Position numbers and translations under genes: made by a program. A stretch of 34,498 nucleotides of DNA from a virus: positions 1 to 34,498 of IMG/VR virus record IMGVR_UViG_3300005526_000018, one strand, 5' to 3'. The notes under the pieces were generated by a model. That model was not told the DNA's origin, ran no database searches, and saw nothing but the letters and a program-made list of their open reading frames with translations. Below are positions 15,962 to 24,289 of the stretch, piece after piece. Numbering within the stretch: the first letter of the stretch is position 1; each line of letters begins with the position of its first letter.

Positions 15962-16339
15962 ATGATTAGCGCTACATCCTCTGGCTCGTTCAAGAAAACT
16001 ATTTCATTTTTAGAATTTATGAAGAGTGGTAAAGTATTTTCTGATCTTGACCGTTACGGACGTGTGGGCGTTGATGCTCTTTCACGAGCAACTCCTAGGG
16101 ACACAGGAGCTACTGCTCATTCTTGGGTTTATACAGTTGAACGTTCCGCAGTTCGATGCGCTATCAATTGGTCCAATACACATAAGCATAATGGTGTGAA
16201 CATTGCCGTTATTGTTCAGTATGGACACGGTACCGGGACTGGCGGATACGTTCAAGGACGCGATTACATTAATCCAGCTATGAGACCCGTATTCGACAAG
16301 ATCCTCGAGGATATTTGGAGGCAGGTGACCAATGGCTAG
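15962..16339 (+). CDS. HK97 gp10-like tail completion/neck protein (125 aa)
   Basis: Pattern of the HK97 gp10 family: a helical N-terminus, 'ATPRDTGATAHSW' (the P-DTG-L/A-x-x-S/W element), a beta middle, and a C-terminal 'RDYINPAMRPVFDKILEDIW' helix. Such proteins usually sit among neck genes just before the tail tube; here it comes after the tube paralogues and collar fibre. No clear ribosome site before ATG 15962, so it may depend on ribosomes from the gene six bases upstream. Overlaps the tape measure start by eight bases. Confidence 0.7.
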   Translation: MISATSSGSFKKTISFLEFMKSGKVFSDLDRYGRVGVDALSRATPRDTGATAHSWVYTVERSAVRCAINWSNTHKHNGVNIAVIVQYGHGTGTGGYVQGRDYINPAMRPVFDKILEDIWRQVTNG

Positions 16340-19300
16340 TGTAGATGATCGCATTGTCCGAATGCAGTTTGATAATGCCGCATTTGAAAGAGGTATATCT
16401 ACTACACTCACCAGCCTCGGGAAATTGGAGAAGGCCTTAAAGTTTGAGGGGGCGTCCAAAGGTCTTTCGGATGTAACTGCCGCTGCCGACAAAGTTAGTT
16501 TTCATGGAATTGCTGATGGTATCGAAGGCCTCAGTAAGAAGTTCATTGCGCTCAGTACCATCGCCATTACTGCATTAGCAAACATCACCACCAAGGCAAT
16601 CGAAGCGGGCGCTCGTATTGCAAAGTCCTTAAGTTTGGATCAAGTTATTGCAGGATTCCATGAATATGAACTCAATATTGGTTCTATTCAGACCATTTTG
16701 TCCAATACTAAGGCCGATGGCACAAATCTCGAGCAAGTAAACGCTGCTCTTGATCAGTTGAACCAATATTCAGACAAGACGATTTATAACTTCGGCCAGA
16801 TGGCCAAGAACATTGGTACGTTCACCGCCGCCGGTGTTGATCTAAACACTTCAGTCATGGCTATCAAAGGTATTTCGAACCTTGCTGCCATATCTGGCTC
16901 GAGTGCAGATCAGGCGTCAACAGCGATGTATCAGCTGTCTCAAGCTATCTCAACTGGCACGGTCAAGCTGATTGACTGGAACTCCGTTGTTAATGCTGGC
17001 ATGGGCGGTGAGGTTTTCCAGAAGGCATTGTTCGAAACTGGTAAGACTCTTGGGACGATTAAGGACGTTCCAATTGGTCAAACTTTCGATCAATGGACCT
17101 CTGCTGGTAATTCATTTCGAGGTTCACTTGAATCAGGTTGGTTGACAGCAGAAGTTCTGACTACAACTCTTCAAGGCTTCACTGGAGATATGACCGATGC
17201 CGAACTAGCGGCTAAGGGGTTCACAGCAGAACAGATTGCGCAGATTCAAGAACTTGGTAAGACTGGTGTTGACGCAGCGACGAAAGTTAGAACATTTACT
17301 GGTTTAATGGGGACGTTGAAGGAATCTATTGGTTCTGGATGGTCTGCGACATTCCGTATTTTAATTGGTAACTTCACTGAAGCTACGGATTTGTTTACTG
17401 GAATCAGTGATGCTCTTGGCGGAGTGATTCAAAAGAACGCAGACGCTCGTAATGCGTTGCTACAAGGATGGAAAGATCTAGGCGGAAGAACCGTCCTAAT
17501 TGATTCCATCAAAACGGCTATTCAGAATCTTGGCGAAATTCTTAAGCCGATTAAGGACGCATTCAGAGAAATCTTTCCTCCTGCAACTGCGCAAGGTCTT
17601 ATGAATTTAACAAATGGATTTAAGGATTTTGCAAATGCATTGAAGCCTAGCCAAGCAACAATTGAGAATCTACATCGTATATTTAAGGGATTGTTCTCGA
17701 TTTTGGGAATCGGTTGGGAAATTGTTAAGCAAGGTGTAAGGTTTATTGGTGATCTACTTGGAAGCATTCAAGGCGCAAGTTCTGGAAAATTCCTTGATTT
17801 CGTAGCTAAGATTGGTGATTTCTTTACTGAATTATATTCTGCATTGGTCAAGGGCGAAGGGATTAAGGATTTCTTTGCTAAGTTAACTGATGCTGTAAAA
17901 GCTCCGCTGCCATTTCTTAGTGAATTAAAAGATAAGATTGTAGATTTCTTTACTGGATTTGATCCTAACGTTGGCGATAAGGTCAATGAAAGTCTTGGAC
18001 GAGTTGGGGATCGTTTCGCTAGCCTTAAAGGCATAATGGATAAGTTGAAGGATATTTGGAAGCCATTCTCTGAGGCTATGCAGAAGGTTGGTGAAGTTCT
18101 TGATAAGGTTTGGGATGCTATTAAGAATTTCTTCTCAGATCTTGGCAAGAAGATTGCTGACGTAATCGGAGAAGGCGATTTCGATACAGCACTTGATGCA
18201 TTGAATACGGCTTTGGTTGGCGGTATCGTAGCGATATTGGCAAAGTTTGTTCACTCTGGGTTCAAGATTGATTTCGGCGGAGGATTCCTCGATGGAATCA
18301 AGAAGAGTTTGGGTGAGCTAACTGGTGTTCTGAAAGCCATGCAAACGGATATTAAGGCTAATGCGTTGCTTAAGATTGCTGGAGCAATTGCAATTCTGAC
18401 AGCTTCAGTGCTTGTTCTTTCCATGATTGATTCTGCAGCGTTGACTAAGGCGTTAGCAGCAATGGCAGTTGGCTTTGGTCAGCTTATGGCTACGTTTGCC
18501 ATTGTTTCTAAGATGAATGCTGGCCCAATGAGTGCTGTTACTTTCACTATGTTGGCTGGTGGCTTAACTGTTCTAGCTGGGGCAATTCTTATTTTGTCTG
18601 TCGCAGCAAAGAGTCTAGCCGAACTAAGTTGGGAAGATTTGGCAAAGGGTTTACTTGGAGTAACTGTTCTTCTTGGCATTATGGTTGCAGCTATGATTCC
18701 ATTGTCTGCCATGGAAGGCAGCATGATTACTACTGGCATCGCTATGCTTGCTATTGCTGTTGCAATAAACATTCTTGCCGGTGCAGTAAAGATATTTGCC
18801 ACTATGTCCTGGGGTGAAATGGCATCAGGGTTTGCTGGTGTAGCTGGTGGACTTCTGCTTATTGCCGCAGCGCTTCGACTTATGCCTAAGAACATACTCA
18901 TGCAAGGCGCGGCCTTACTTGTCGTTGCTGTTTCGCTTAATGTACTAGCTGCCGCAATAAAGATATTTGGAACTATGTCCTGGGGCGAAATGGCTACAGG
19001 ATTTGTTGGTATTGGCGCAGGTCTTCTTATCATTGGTCAAGCAATGAGACTTATGCCTAAGAATATGGTTATGCAAGCAGCCGCATTGGTTCTTGTTGGA
19101 GCATCTCTTCTTGCTATTGCTACGGCAATGAAGATATTTGGTAGTATGTCTTGGGGTGAAATTGGCGCTGGTCTTGCTGCTCTAGCTGGTGCTTTAGTTA
19201 TTTTGGCAGTTGCAGCTAACGCTATGACTGGTGCTATCGGTGGCGCAATTGCCATTGGCATTATGGCTGTTTCGTTGTTGGCTCTTGCTTCAGTTCTTAA

Positions 19301-21008
19301 GGCATTTGCGTCAATCAGTTTTGGAGATCTTCTTCATGGTCTTCTTGGTATTGGTATAGCTCTAGCTGCGCTTGCTGTTGCTGCATTGCTTATTGAGCCA
19401 GCTATTCCTGCAATGATTGCACTCGGTGCAGCTTTGGTTGTTATTGGCGCTGGATTTGCTTTGCTTGGTTTCGGTGCAAATCAAGTAGCTAAGGCATTCT
19501 CAACTATTGCCAAAGTTGGAGCAAAAGGATCCGCAGCATTTGTTGAAGCGCTTAAGAATATGGGTCGGGCAATTCCAGCATTCGTTACTGGTCTTGTTGA
19601 AGGTACGATTCTGTTTATTCAACTCATTGGTGCAGCAGCTCCAGAAATTATGAAGGCTGTTGGCAAACTTCTTGATGCGCTTATAGTCACATTGACCAAA
19701 CTGGTTCCAAAGCTTGGCACACTTATCAGGACGTTAATTGAGCAAATATTCCTGATTATTCAGACTTATATTCCAAAGTTGATTGAAACTGGATTGGTTA
19801 TTATTACAAGTTTGCTGCAAGGAATTAGAGATAATATTCCAACAATTGTTACGCTTGTTGGCGAAATCATTACTGGATTCCTCGATGCATTTTCAACACA
19901 ACTTGCGGCTATCGTCGATTCCCTTGTTAATCTATGGGTGACAACACTAACTAGTGTAGCGGAAGCACTCGGTAAGGTTGCTTCTACACTGTTGTTCGGT
20001 GTTGCTGCCGCATTTATCAAGGGGTTCTTGGATGGTCTTACGACAGCTATGCCTGGGCCAATGGCGTTCTTCATGCAAATCCCAGGAAAGATTCTTGGTT
20101 GGATTGGTAATGTAATTTCAACTCTTTGGCAAAAGGGTGTTGATTTCCTTACTGGTTTGTATAATGGCGTAGTTAGTGCGGTTGGTCAAGTATCTTCATT
20201 CTTTAGTGGTCTTGTTAAGAATATTGTTGGATGGGTTGGCGATACTCTTAGCAGTCTTGTGTCTAAGGGTTACAGTCTTATTAGTGGTTTCTTTACTGGA
20301 ATTACAGACAGATGGACTGGTGTCGTAAACTTCTTTAGAGACATTGGCAGTAAAGTTGCATCGGCCATTGGAGATCTTGGAAGATCTCTTTATGATGCTG
20401 GTAGGGCAGTCATTCAAGGTTTATGGGATGGTATGCAGGCAGTTTGGAACAAGGCAACCGGCTGGTTGAATAGTCTAAACCCACTGAGTCATTTCAATGA
20501 TATGAACCTGGCCAAGGGGCACGCCATAAAGAATCTTGTTCCGGCTGGTAAAGCTGTTATGCAGGGTCTTTATAATGGCATGTACGATGAGTGGGGAAAT
20601 GTTACTTCATGGTTGAGTGAACTTGATCCGGCATCAGAAATGGATAAGGGCATTGGCGACCGTATGGCTGCGGTTATCAATGGTGCTATGACAGATCTAG
20701 TTACTCAACTTAATCTATCTCCAGATTTTAATCCTACCATCACTCCAGTTCTTGATTTGTCATCTGTTGCCCAGGACGCAAAGCAACTCAGTCGTTACAT
20801 TGAGCCATCATATTCATATGCACAAGCTAGTACAATCGCAGCTACTGCTAATACTCAGGCAGATGAAACGAACGTTGCTCCAGTTGTACCAGGTCAGGTA
20901 AGCTTTGAGCAAAACATCTATGCTCCAAAACAGTTGTCCACGAGTGATATTTACAGGCAAACTCGTAATCAAATCACGATGGCTAAAGAGGAGTTGAGTA
21001 TCCCATGA
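16332..21008 (+). CDS. Tape measure protein (1558 aa)
   Basis: Sets tail length and is ejected at infection. The N-terminus carries FDNAAFERGISTTLTSLGKLEKALKF and a TP901-type core (about residues 100-330: FHEYELNIGSIQTILSN, YNFGQMAKNIGTFTAAGVDL, SADQASTAMYQLSQAISTGTVKLIDWNSV). Residues about 680-1060 are strongly hydrophobic with tandem repeats (separate entry) that may span the membrane. The C-terminal third is helical with repeated Trp-containing units (FFTGITDRW, AVWNKATGWLNSLNPLSHFND). By the usual rule of about 0.15 nm per residue, the tail would be roughly 230 nm. GGAGG (16317-16321) lies upstream of ATG 16332. Confidence 0.92.
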   Translation: MASVDDRIVRMQFDNAAFERGISTTLTSLGKLEKALKFEGASKGLSDVTAAADKVSFHGIADGIEGLSKKFIALSTIAITALANITTKAIEAGARIAKSLSLDQVIAGFHEYELNIGSIQTILSNTKADGTNLEQVNAALDQLNQYSDKTIYNFGQMAKNIGTFTAAGVDLNTSVMAIKGISNLAAISGSSADQASTAMYQLSQAISTGTVKLIDWNSVVNAGMGGEVFQKALFETGKTLGTIKDVPIGQTFDQWTSAGNSFRGSLESGWLTAEVLTTTLQGFTGDMTDAELAAKGFTAEQIAQIQELGKTGVDAATKVRTFTGLMGTLKESIGSGWSATFRILIGNFTEATDLFTGISDALGGVIQKNADARNALLQGWKDLGGRTVLIDSIKTAIQNLGEILKPIKDAFREIFPPATAQGLMNLTNGFKDFANALKPSQATIENLHRIFKGLFSILGIGWEIVKQGVRFIGDLLGSIQGASSGKFLDFVAKIGDFFTELYSALVKGEGIKDFFAKLTDAVKAPLPFLSELKDKIVDFFTGFDPNVGDKVNESLGRVGDRFASLKGIMDKLKDIWKPFSEAMQKVGEVLDKVWDAIKNFFSDLGKKIADVIGEGDFDTALDALNTALVGGIVAILAKFVHSGFKIDFGGGFLDGIKKSLGELTGVLKAMQTDIKANALLKIAGAIAILTASVLVLSMIDSAALTKALAAMAVGFGQLMATFAIVSKMNAGPMSAVTFTMLAGGLTVLAGAILILSVAAKSLAELSWEDLAKGLLGVTVLLGIMVAAMIPLSAMEGSMITTGIAMLAIAVAINILAGAVKIFATMSWGEMASGFAGVAGGLLLIAAALRLMPKNILMQGAALLVVAVSLNVLAAAIKIFGTMSWGEMATGFVGIGAGLLIIGQAMRLMPKNMVMQAAALVLVGASLLAIATAMKIFGSMSWGEIGAGLAALAGALVILAVAANAMTGAIGGAIAIGIMAVSLLALASVLKAFASISFGDLLHGLLGIGIALAALAVAALLIEPAIPAMIALGAALVVIGAGFALLGFGANQVAKAFSTIAKVGAKGSAAFVEALKNMGRAIPAFVTGLVEGTILFIQLIGAAAPEIMKAVGKLLDALIVTLTKLVPKLGTLIRTLIEQIFLIIQTYIPKLIETGLVIITSLLQGIRDNIPTIVTLVGEIITGFLDAFSTQLAAIVDSLVNLWVTTLTSVAEALGKVASTLLFGVAAAFIKGFLDGLTTAMPGPMAFFMQIPGKILGWIGNVISTLWQKGVDFLTGLYNGVVSAVGQVSSFFSGLVKNIVGWVGDTLSSLVSKGYSLISGFFTGITDRWTGVVNFFRDIGSKVASAIGDLGRSLYDAGRAVIQGLWDGMQAVWNKATGWLNSLNPLSHFNDMNLAKGHAIKNLVPAGKAVMQGLYNGMYDEWGNVTSWLSELDPASEMDKGIGDRMAAVINGAMTDLVTQLNLSPDFNPTITPVLDLSSVAQDAKQLSRYIEPSYSYAQASTIAATANTQADETNVAPVVPGQVSFEQNIYAPKQLSTSDIYRQTRNQITMAKEELSIP
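18600..19350 (+). repeat. Tandem 56-60 residue repeats in the tape measure protein
   Basis: The S-W/F-G/E-E/D element recurs with its aromatic residue at 767, 827, 884, 941 and 997, giving spacings of 60, 57, 57 and 56 residues. The middle copies are close (KIFATMSWGEMASGF, KIFGTMSWGEMATGF, KIFGSMSWGEIGAGL), separated by RLMPKN turns and two hydrophobic helices each. At DNA level GATATTTG recurs exactly 171 bases apart at 18791, 18962 and 19133, so the array looks like recent tandem duplication. Confidence 0.85.
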
Positions 21009-21853
21009 GAGTTACTAGCGTAGTTCTATATTCAGCCCCTGGTGTAGAAGCTGTTAATTTTAGTCTCCGTGATGCGGATGCGCCTTATCAATACATTATT
21101 CGAAACATGACTGGCATTGACGCAGATGAGCTCGTTCCGAAATTTTATGGTTCTGGTCTAGTTACAAAACCTAGATATTATGATTTTGGACTGAAAACTA
21201 GAGAGATTGTAATGCGAATCGTTTTGAACCCACGATTTCGTATTGATGAATCATATTCTGACATTCGAGACGAGCTCTATCGCGCCATTTCGTCTACTAG
21301 AACTGGACAAGTTACATTACACTTCAATTCTGGAGCCACAACTGTATCTAGAATTCTTGGATTCATAACAAAGTTTGAGGTTCCATATTTCACTCAATTG
21401 CCAGAAGTTCAGATTACAATTCGATGTGATGATCCTATGTTTAGAGCGATTAATCCAGTTGAATATGAAGCATCTGATCTGAAGACAACTAACCCAATTA
21501 TCATTGCTGATAGCTTGTCAACAGCGCCTCATGGTTTCTGTATGGAACTTACATTTAAAGCCACAACGCCTTCCTTCACGATTCAGGACGTTCCAACCAA
21601 TCCAGAATGGGTGTTTAAGATCATCCCTAATGGTGGCTTTCTAAGCGGTGATAAACTTTATTTCTCGAGTGAGTTTGCCAATCGATATTTGTACATGGTT
21701 CGTGCTGGAGTTACTACACATCTTCTTGATCGAGTTCAACCTAATTCAGTTTGGCCGATTCTGTTTCCTGGGGCAAATGTTTTCAATTTCAATGATATTG
21801 CTTCGTTTAATTGGAACGAAATTGATTATTATGCGGCTTATTGGGGGGTCTGA
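21005..21853 (+). CDS. Distal tail protein, Dit (282 aa)
   Basis: Sequence pattern of Sipho_tail/Dit proteins: an N-terminal beta barrel with RDADAPYQYIIRNMTGIDADELVPKFYGSG, 'FGLKTREIVMRIVLNP', 'YSDIRDELYRAISSTRTGQVTLHF', 'FITKFEVPYFTQLPEVQITIRCDDPMF', then a galectin-like C-terminal half. Forms the ring joining tail tube and tip. ATG 21005 overlaps the tape measure stop (ATGA). Position directly after the tape measure gene agrees. Confidence 0.82.
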   Translation: MRVTSVVLYSAPGVEAVNFSLRDADAPYQYIIRNMTGIDADELVPKFYGSGLVTKPRYYDFGLKTREIVMRIVLNPRFRIDESYSDIRDELYRAISSTRTGQVTLHFNSGATTVSRILGFITKFEVPYFTQLPEVQITIRCDDPMFRAINPVEYEASDLKTTNPIIIADSLSTAPHGFCMELTFKATTPSFTIQDVPTNPEWVFKIIPNGGFLSGDKLYFSSEFANRYLYMVRAGVTTHLLDRVQPNSVWPILFPGANVFNFNDIASFNWNEIDYYAAYWGV

Positions 21854-21855
21854 TT

Positions 21856-22959
21856 ATGGAGTTATTCAAGTTTAATTATGTCACAGACCCTACCGTTCTT
21901 GAACGTGGAGAAGCTATTAACAACGTTAATAGTGTTATGTGGGCTGAACGATATCGTGATCCTGGTGAATTTGAGATAACTGGGCAACTTAGTTCTGGTT
22001 TGAGAGAATTTCTACCAATTGGTACACTTATTTCTCACGCAGATACTATGGAAGTAATGATTGTTGAGAATCATGAGATTACTGAAGAAGCTGAATCTGA
22101 TCCAACAATAGCAGTTACTGGTAGAAGTCTCGAATGTTATTTAGAGAACAGAATTGTCGGTGTTAATGGAGCTAGAACATCATCGACTGTCGTTGAGTAC
22201 GGTCTTGCGGCTGATTGGACTTGGAATCAAGCAGTAAAGTTGATCAATGATCATATTGTGAACACTGCAAATGCTAATGACGCTCTTGTTAATGTCGTTG
22301 CACAGGCTATAGCTGGCACAGGAGGAACGTCAGTAGCTCGAGCAGTTAGTAAGGGTACGGTTCATCAACGTTTACTGGATATTCTCGCTGTAGATGATCT
22401 TGGTGTAAGTAGTATCCGCAGAAACACATTTACTGGTTACGGTGGGAACAATACGCAGACTGTTTTATCTATATTTCCAGGTACTAACAAGTCAGCAAGT
22501 GTTAGATTCTCTTGGAAGTCTGGAGACCTCGAATCAGCTGAATATTTGTTCAGCAACAAGAGATCAAAAAACTCGGCATTAGTACTTGGGCGATATGTAT
22601 ATACAATGGTGGATACTGGGCCTACCAAGTACGATAGACGAATAATGATAGTAGATGCTGACGATATTGATGGAAATTTAACTGATCCTCCAGTTGGCGC
22701 AGCATTAACCAATATTCTAGCAAAAATGGTCGTTAGAGGTAACGAAGCACTTCAGTCTCAAAACGAAATTACTATAGCTAGAGCTGATATTTCAAAAATT
22801 ACGCAATATCAGTATCGTCGAGACTATAACATGGGTGATTTAGTCACTATAGATGGAAATTTCGGTCAAACTCAAATTATGCGTGTTGTGGAATACGTAG
22901 AAATTGAGGATGAAAACGGAAGCAGCGGACATCCTACGTTATCGATCCCAGGAGTATGA
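21856..22959 (+). CDS. Gp37-like tail protein (ReqiPepy6 Gp37 family), 367 aa
   Basis: MELFKFNYVTDPTVLERGEAINNVNSVMWAERYRDPGEFEI, then 'VENHEITEEAESDPTIAVTGRSLECYLENRIVG' and a C-terminal 'YRRDYNMGDLVTIDGNFGQTQIMRVVEYVEIEDENG'. This is the pattern of siphovirus ReqiPepy6 Gp37-like proteins, structurally akin to the N-terminal hub of tail-associated lysins. Likely the tail-tip hub. ATG 21856 is chosen over TTG 21841, as a G-run (21843-21848) sits seven bases before it. Follows Dit with only two bases between genes. Confidence 0.8.
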   Translation: MELFKFNYVTDPTVLERGEAINNVNSVMWAERYRDPGEFEITGQLSSGLREFLPIGTLISHADTMEVMIVENHEITEEAESDPTIAVTGRSLECYLENRIVGVNGARTSSTVVEYGLAADWTWNQAVKLINDHIVNTANANDALVNVVAQAIAGTGGTSVARAVSKGTVHQRLLDILAVDDLGVSSIRRNTFTGYGGNNTQTVLSIFPGTNKSASVRFSWKSGDLESAEYLFSNKRSKNSALVLGRYVYTMVDTGPTKYDRRIMIVDADDIDGNLTDPPVGAALTNILAKMVVRGNEALQSQNEITIARADISKITQYQYRRDYNMGDLVTIDGNFGQTQIMRVVEYVEIEDENGSSGHPTLSIPGV

Positions 22960-22961
22960 GT

Positions 22962-23195
22962 ATGAGCTATGCTTATTTGATTCTTTCGTATGTTTTCGGT
23001 TTAGGCACAATGTATGGCTATATTCGCTTAAAGACTAGACCGCATGACGGTCAAATGGTTGTTACGGTGAATGATGAAGGCAAAATGGTCTATGTTTTGG
23101 AATTGAATGGTGATCCTGCTGATCTTCAAGATCAAGAGGTTGTTTCTTTCAAGGTTACGACAGAACCCGATTCTGGTTACCATGATCCCGAGTAA
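22962..23195 (+). CDS. Small single-pass membrane protein (77 aa)
   Basis: One N-terminal membrane helix (residues about 3-20, AYLILSYVFGLGTMYGYI) followed by a cytoplasm-like polar tail ending acidic. It closes the tail operon. AGGAG (22950-22954) gives seven-base spacing to ATG 22962; the in-frame ATG at 22956 is too close to that site. Could be a holin-like or tail-tip membrane partner; a single helix and small size fit a holin or antiholin but do not prove it. Confidence 0.6.
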   Translation: MSYAYLILSYVFGLGTMYGYIRLKTRPHDGQMVVTVNDEGKMVYVLELNGDPADLQDQEVVSFKVTTEPDSGYHDPE

Positions 23196-23197
23196 TT

Positions 23198-23224
23198 CGC
23201 AAGTAAAACAACGTATATAATGAG
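23198..23224 (+). promoter_or_regulatory. Promoter-like element P1 (CGCA-N14-TATAATGAG)
   Basis: CGCA 23198-23201, exactly 14 bases, TATAAT 23216-23221, then GAG. It precedes the 98-residue gene at 23239. One of seven copies with the same spacing; no TTGACA-like -35 box at the usual place. CGCA lies slightly downstream of the normal -35 position. Confidence 0.8.
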
Positions 23225-23238
23225 ACTACAGAAGGGAC

Positions 23239-23535
23239 ATGGAATTGAGACGATTGTTTACGATCGAATCGTCAATCCTAGATGAGCCCATTGAGAAGGT
23301 TCTGACCGATATGAACACATATGGGCCAGATTCCGAGGAATATCCTAAGCTGATCGATCATCTTGAACGATTGACTCGAATGAAGGCAGAAGAAGGACGC
23401 CGACAGCGAGTCAGTCCGGATACGATGGCGATCGTGCTCGGAAACATCTTGGGGATACTGGTCATTGTGGCATACGAGCAGAAGCATGTCATGGTATCGA
23501 AGGGATTGGGGTTCGTTCTACGAACGAGGTCATAA
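23239..23535 (+). CDS. Small phage membrane protein (98 aa)
   Basis: Charged helical N-terminal half (EPIEKVLTDMNTYGPDSEEYPKLIDHLERLTRMKAEEG) and a membrane helix at about 63-80 (DTMAIVLGNILGILVIVAYEQ), ending 'VSKGLGFVLRTRS'. This plan, with a basic end after the helix, recurs in many phages and has no known role to me. Expressed from P1, with the start AUG some 15 bases downstream of GAG and an AGAAGGG ribosome site. A hairpin terminator follows, making a stand-alone promoter-gene-terminator unit. Confidence 0.7.
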   Translation: MELRRLFTIESSILDEPIEKVLTDMNTYGPDSEEYPKLIDHLERLTRMKAEEGRRQRVSPDTMAIVLGNILGILVIVAYEQKHVMVSKGLGFVLRTRS

Positions 23536-23560
23536 TCTAAGACCAGACGTAGTGGAAGGC

Positions 23561-23599
23561 ATAGAAGCTGTGTAAAGAGTACATGGCTTCTATGTTTTT
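23561..23599 (+). terminator. Rho-independent terminator after the 98-aa gene
   Basis: CATAGAAGC (23561-23569) pairs with GCTTCTATG (23586-23594); inner bases TGTGT and ACATG extend the stem to 14 pairs (two G-U), leaving a short AAAGAGT loop. TTTTT follows at 23595-23599. Confidence 0.85.
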
Positions 23600-23699
23600 C
23601 GCCATATTTACAAGGATTCTAAATTTTTTAACTCTTTTTGTAAAAAACTACCCTCTGTGTTGCGTTCTAAGCCACGAAAAAGGGTTAGGAGGTATAAAG

Positions 23700-23840
23700 G
23701 TGCCGGAAAGGGGGTCACGTCGCTCATATCACAAAAGAGAGGACTATCAGCCGGATTTGCGTATTTTTCATCAAAAAAATCCCGGGGGGAAGATTTCAAA
23801 AACTATTAATATACAAACGCAGATTATTCAGCTCATATAA
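23700..23840 (+). CDS. Small basic protein, unknown (46 aa)
   Basis: GTG 23700 has a strong AGGAGGT site seven bases upstream. The product is basic and polar (PERGSRRSYHKREDYQPDLR), with KNPGGKISK in the second half. The DNA of that stretch (CCCGGGGGG in an A-rich setting) resembles the left edge of the window in the same frame. About 100 AT-rich bases without a recognised promoter separate it from the terminator upstream. No domain recognised; the stop TAA lies inside P2. Confidence 0.5.
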   Translation: MPERGSRRSYHKREDYQPDLRIFHQKNPGGKISKTINIQTQIIQLI

Positions 23841-23844
23841 TGAG
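23818..23844 (+). promoter_or_regulatory. Promoter-like element P2 (CGCA-N14-TATAATGAG)
   Basis: CGCA 23818-23821, 14 bases, TATAAT 23836-23841, GAG 23842-23844. It overlaps the end of the 46-residue gene and drives the 71-residue membrane protein gene at 23865. Confidence 0.8.
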
Positions 23845-23864
23845 GTAATCACGAAAGGATTTAT

Positions 23865-24080
23865 ATGTTCAAGAACCGAACAGTACAAGTCGACGTGGTG
23901 AAGAAGAACACGAAGGCCACAGAGTCGAGCGTGATCGACGACATGAAACTCGAGAACAAGCGTATTTACATTACGAACTTGGTCCAGAGTAGCATCAAGA
24001 AGATCGCAATCGGCGTGTGCGCATACGTGATCTTGGACACCGTTCGTCAAGTAGCTGTGGAGAAGGCAAAATCACAGTGA
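23865..24080 (+). CDS. Small membrane protein (71 aa), P2 unit
   Basis: Charged N-terminus (KNRTVQVDVVKKNTKATESS) then a probable membrane helix (about 45-62, IAIGVCAYVILDTVRQV) and Lys-rich end. Codons are GC-rich (many -C and -G third bases such as GTC, GAC, AAG, CTC) compared with the AT-rich genes around, as expected of a strongly expressed gene or one matched to its host. AAAGGA precedes ATG 23865. A terminator hairpin follows directly. Confidence 0.65.
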   Translation: MFKNRTVQVDVVKKNTKATESSVIDDMKLENKRIYITNLVQSSIKKIAIGVCAYVILDTVRQVAVEKAKSQ

Positions 24081-24087
24081 ACCCAAA

Positions 24088-24116
24088 GCCTACATCCTGC
24101 AAGGGATTTAGGTTTT
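24088..24116 (+). terminator. Hairpin terminator after the 71-aa gene
   Basis: CCTA-C-ATCC (24089-24097) pairs with GGGAT-T-TAGG (24103-24112) around a TGCAA loop, with one internal mismatch, followed by TTTT. P3 starts at its T-run. Confidence 0.7.
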
Positions 24117-24143
24117 CGCAAGATTTTCACGTCTTATAATGAG
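24117..24143 (+). promoter_or_regulatory. Promoter-like element P3 driving structured RNA 1
   Basis: CGCA 24117-24120, 14 bases, TATAAT 24135-24140, GAG 24141-24143. No gene follows; the next bases begin a strong RNA fold. Confidence 0.8.
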
Positions 24144-24241
24144 AGGAAGTTCCATCTGGCTGATGGATAATGAACGATACGATTGCTTAACCAACAGCAG
24201 TTAGATAAGGACCACGGTTCGCTTCCTCTCATATAGTTTTT
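24141..24241 (+). ncRNA. Structured RNA 1 (about 100 nt), no coding content
   Basis: GAGAGGAAG (24141-24149) pairs perfectly with CTTCCTCTC (24222-24230), closing an 81-100 nt fold, followed by ATATAGTTTTT, a terminator-like end. Inside, TCCATC/GATGGA (24151-24156 with 24162-24167) makes a six-pair hairpin with a TGGCT loop; TTAAC/GTTAG is a weaker second. No ORF of use, no T-arm or CCA, so it is not a tRNA. The closing helix begins right at the last bases of P3, so it only forms if the transcript starts at or next to GAGAG. Function unknown. Confidence 0.65.
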
Positions 24242-24242
24242 C

Positions 24243-24269
24243 CGCAATATTTTCATGGTATATAATGAG
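24243..24269 (+). promoter_or_regulatory. Promoter-like element P4 (CGCA-N14-TATAATGAG)
   Basis: CGCA 24243-24246, 14 bases, TATAAT 24261-24266, GAG 24267-24269. It starts two bases after the T-run of RNA 1 and drives the 57-residue gene. Confidence 0.8.
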
Positions 24270-24289
24270 ATCAACCGAAAGGAAATGAA

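Noticed and set aside
18479-19033. Minus-strand frame of 184 codons within the tape measure repeats
   Set aside because: Produced by the Ala/Gly-rich repeat codons; no start signals on that strand.
23583-23840. 85-residue frame starting at ATG 23583
   Set aside because: The start lies within the terminator stem and has no ribosome site; only the part from GTG 23700, with AGGAGGT, is kept.
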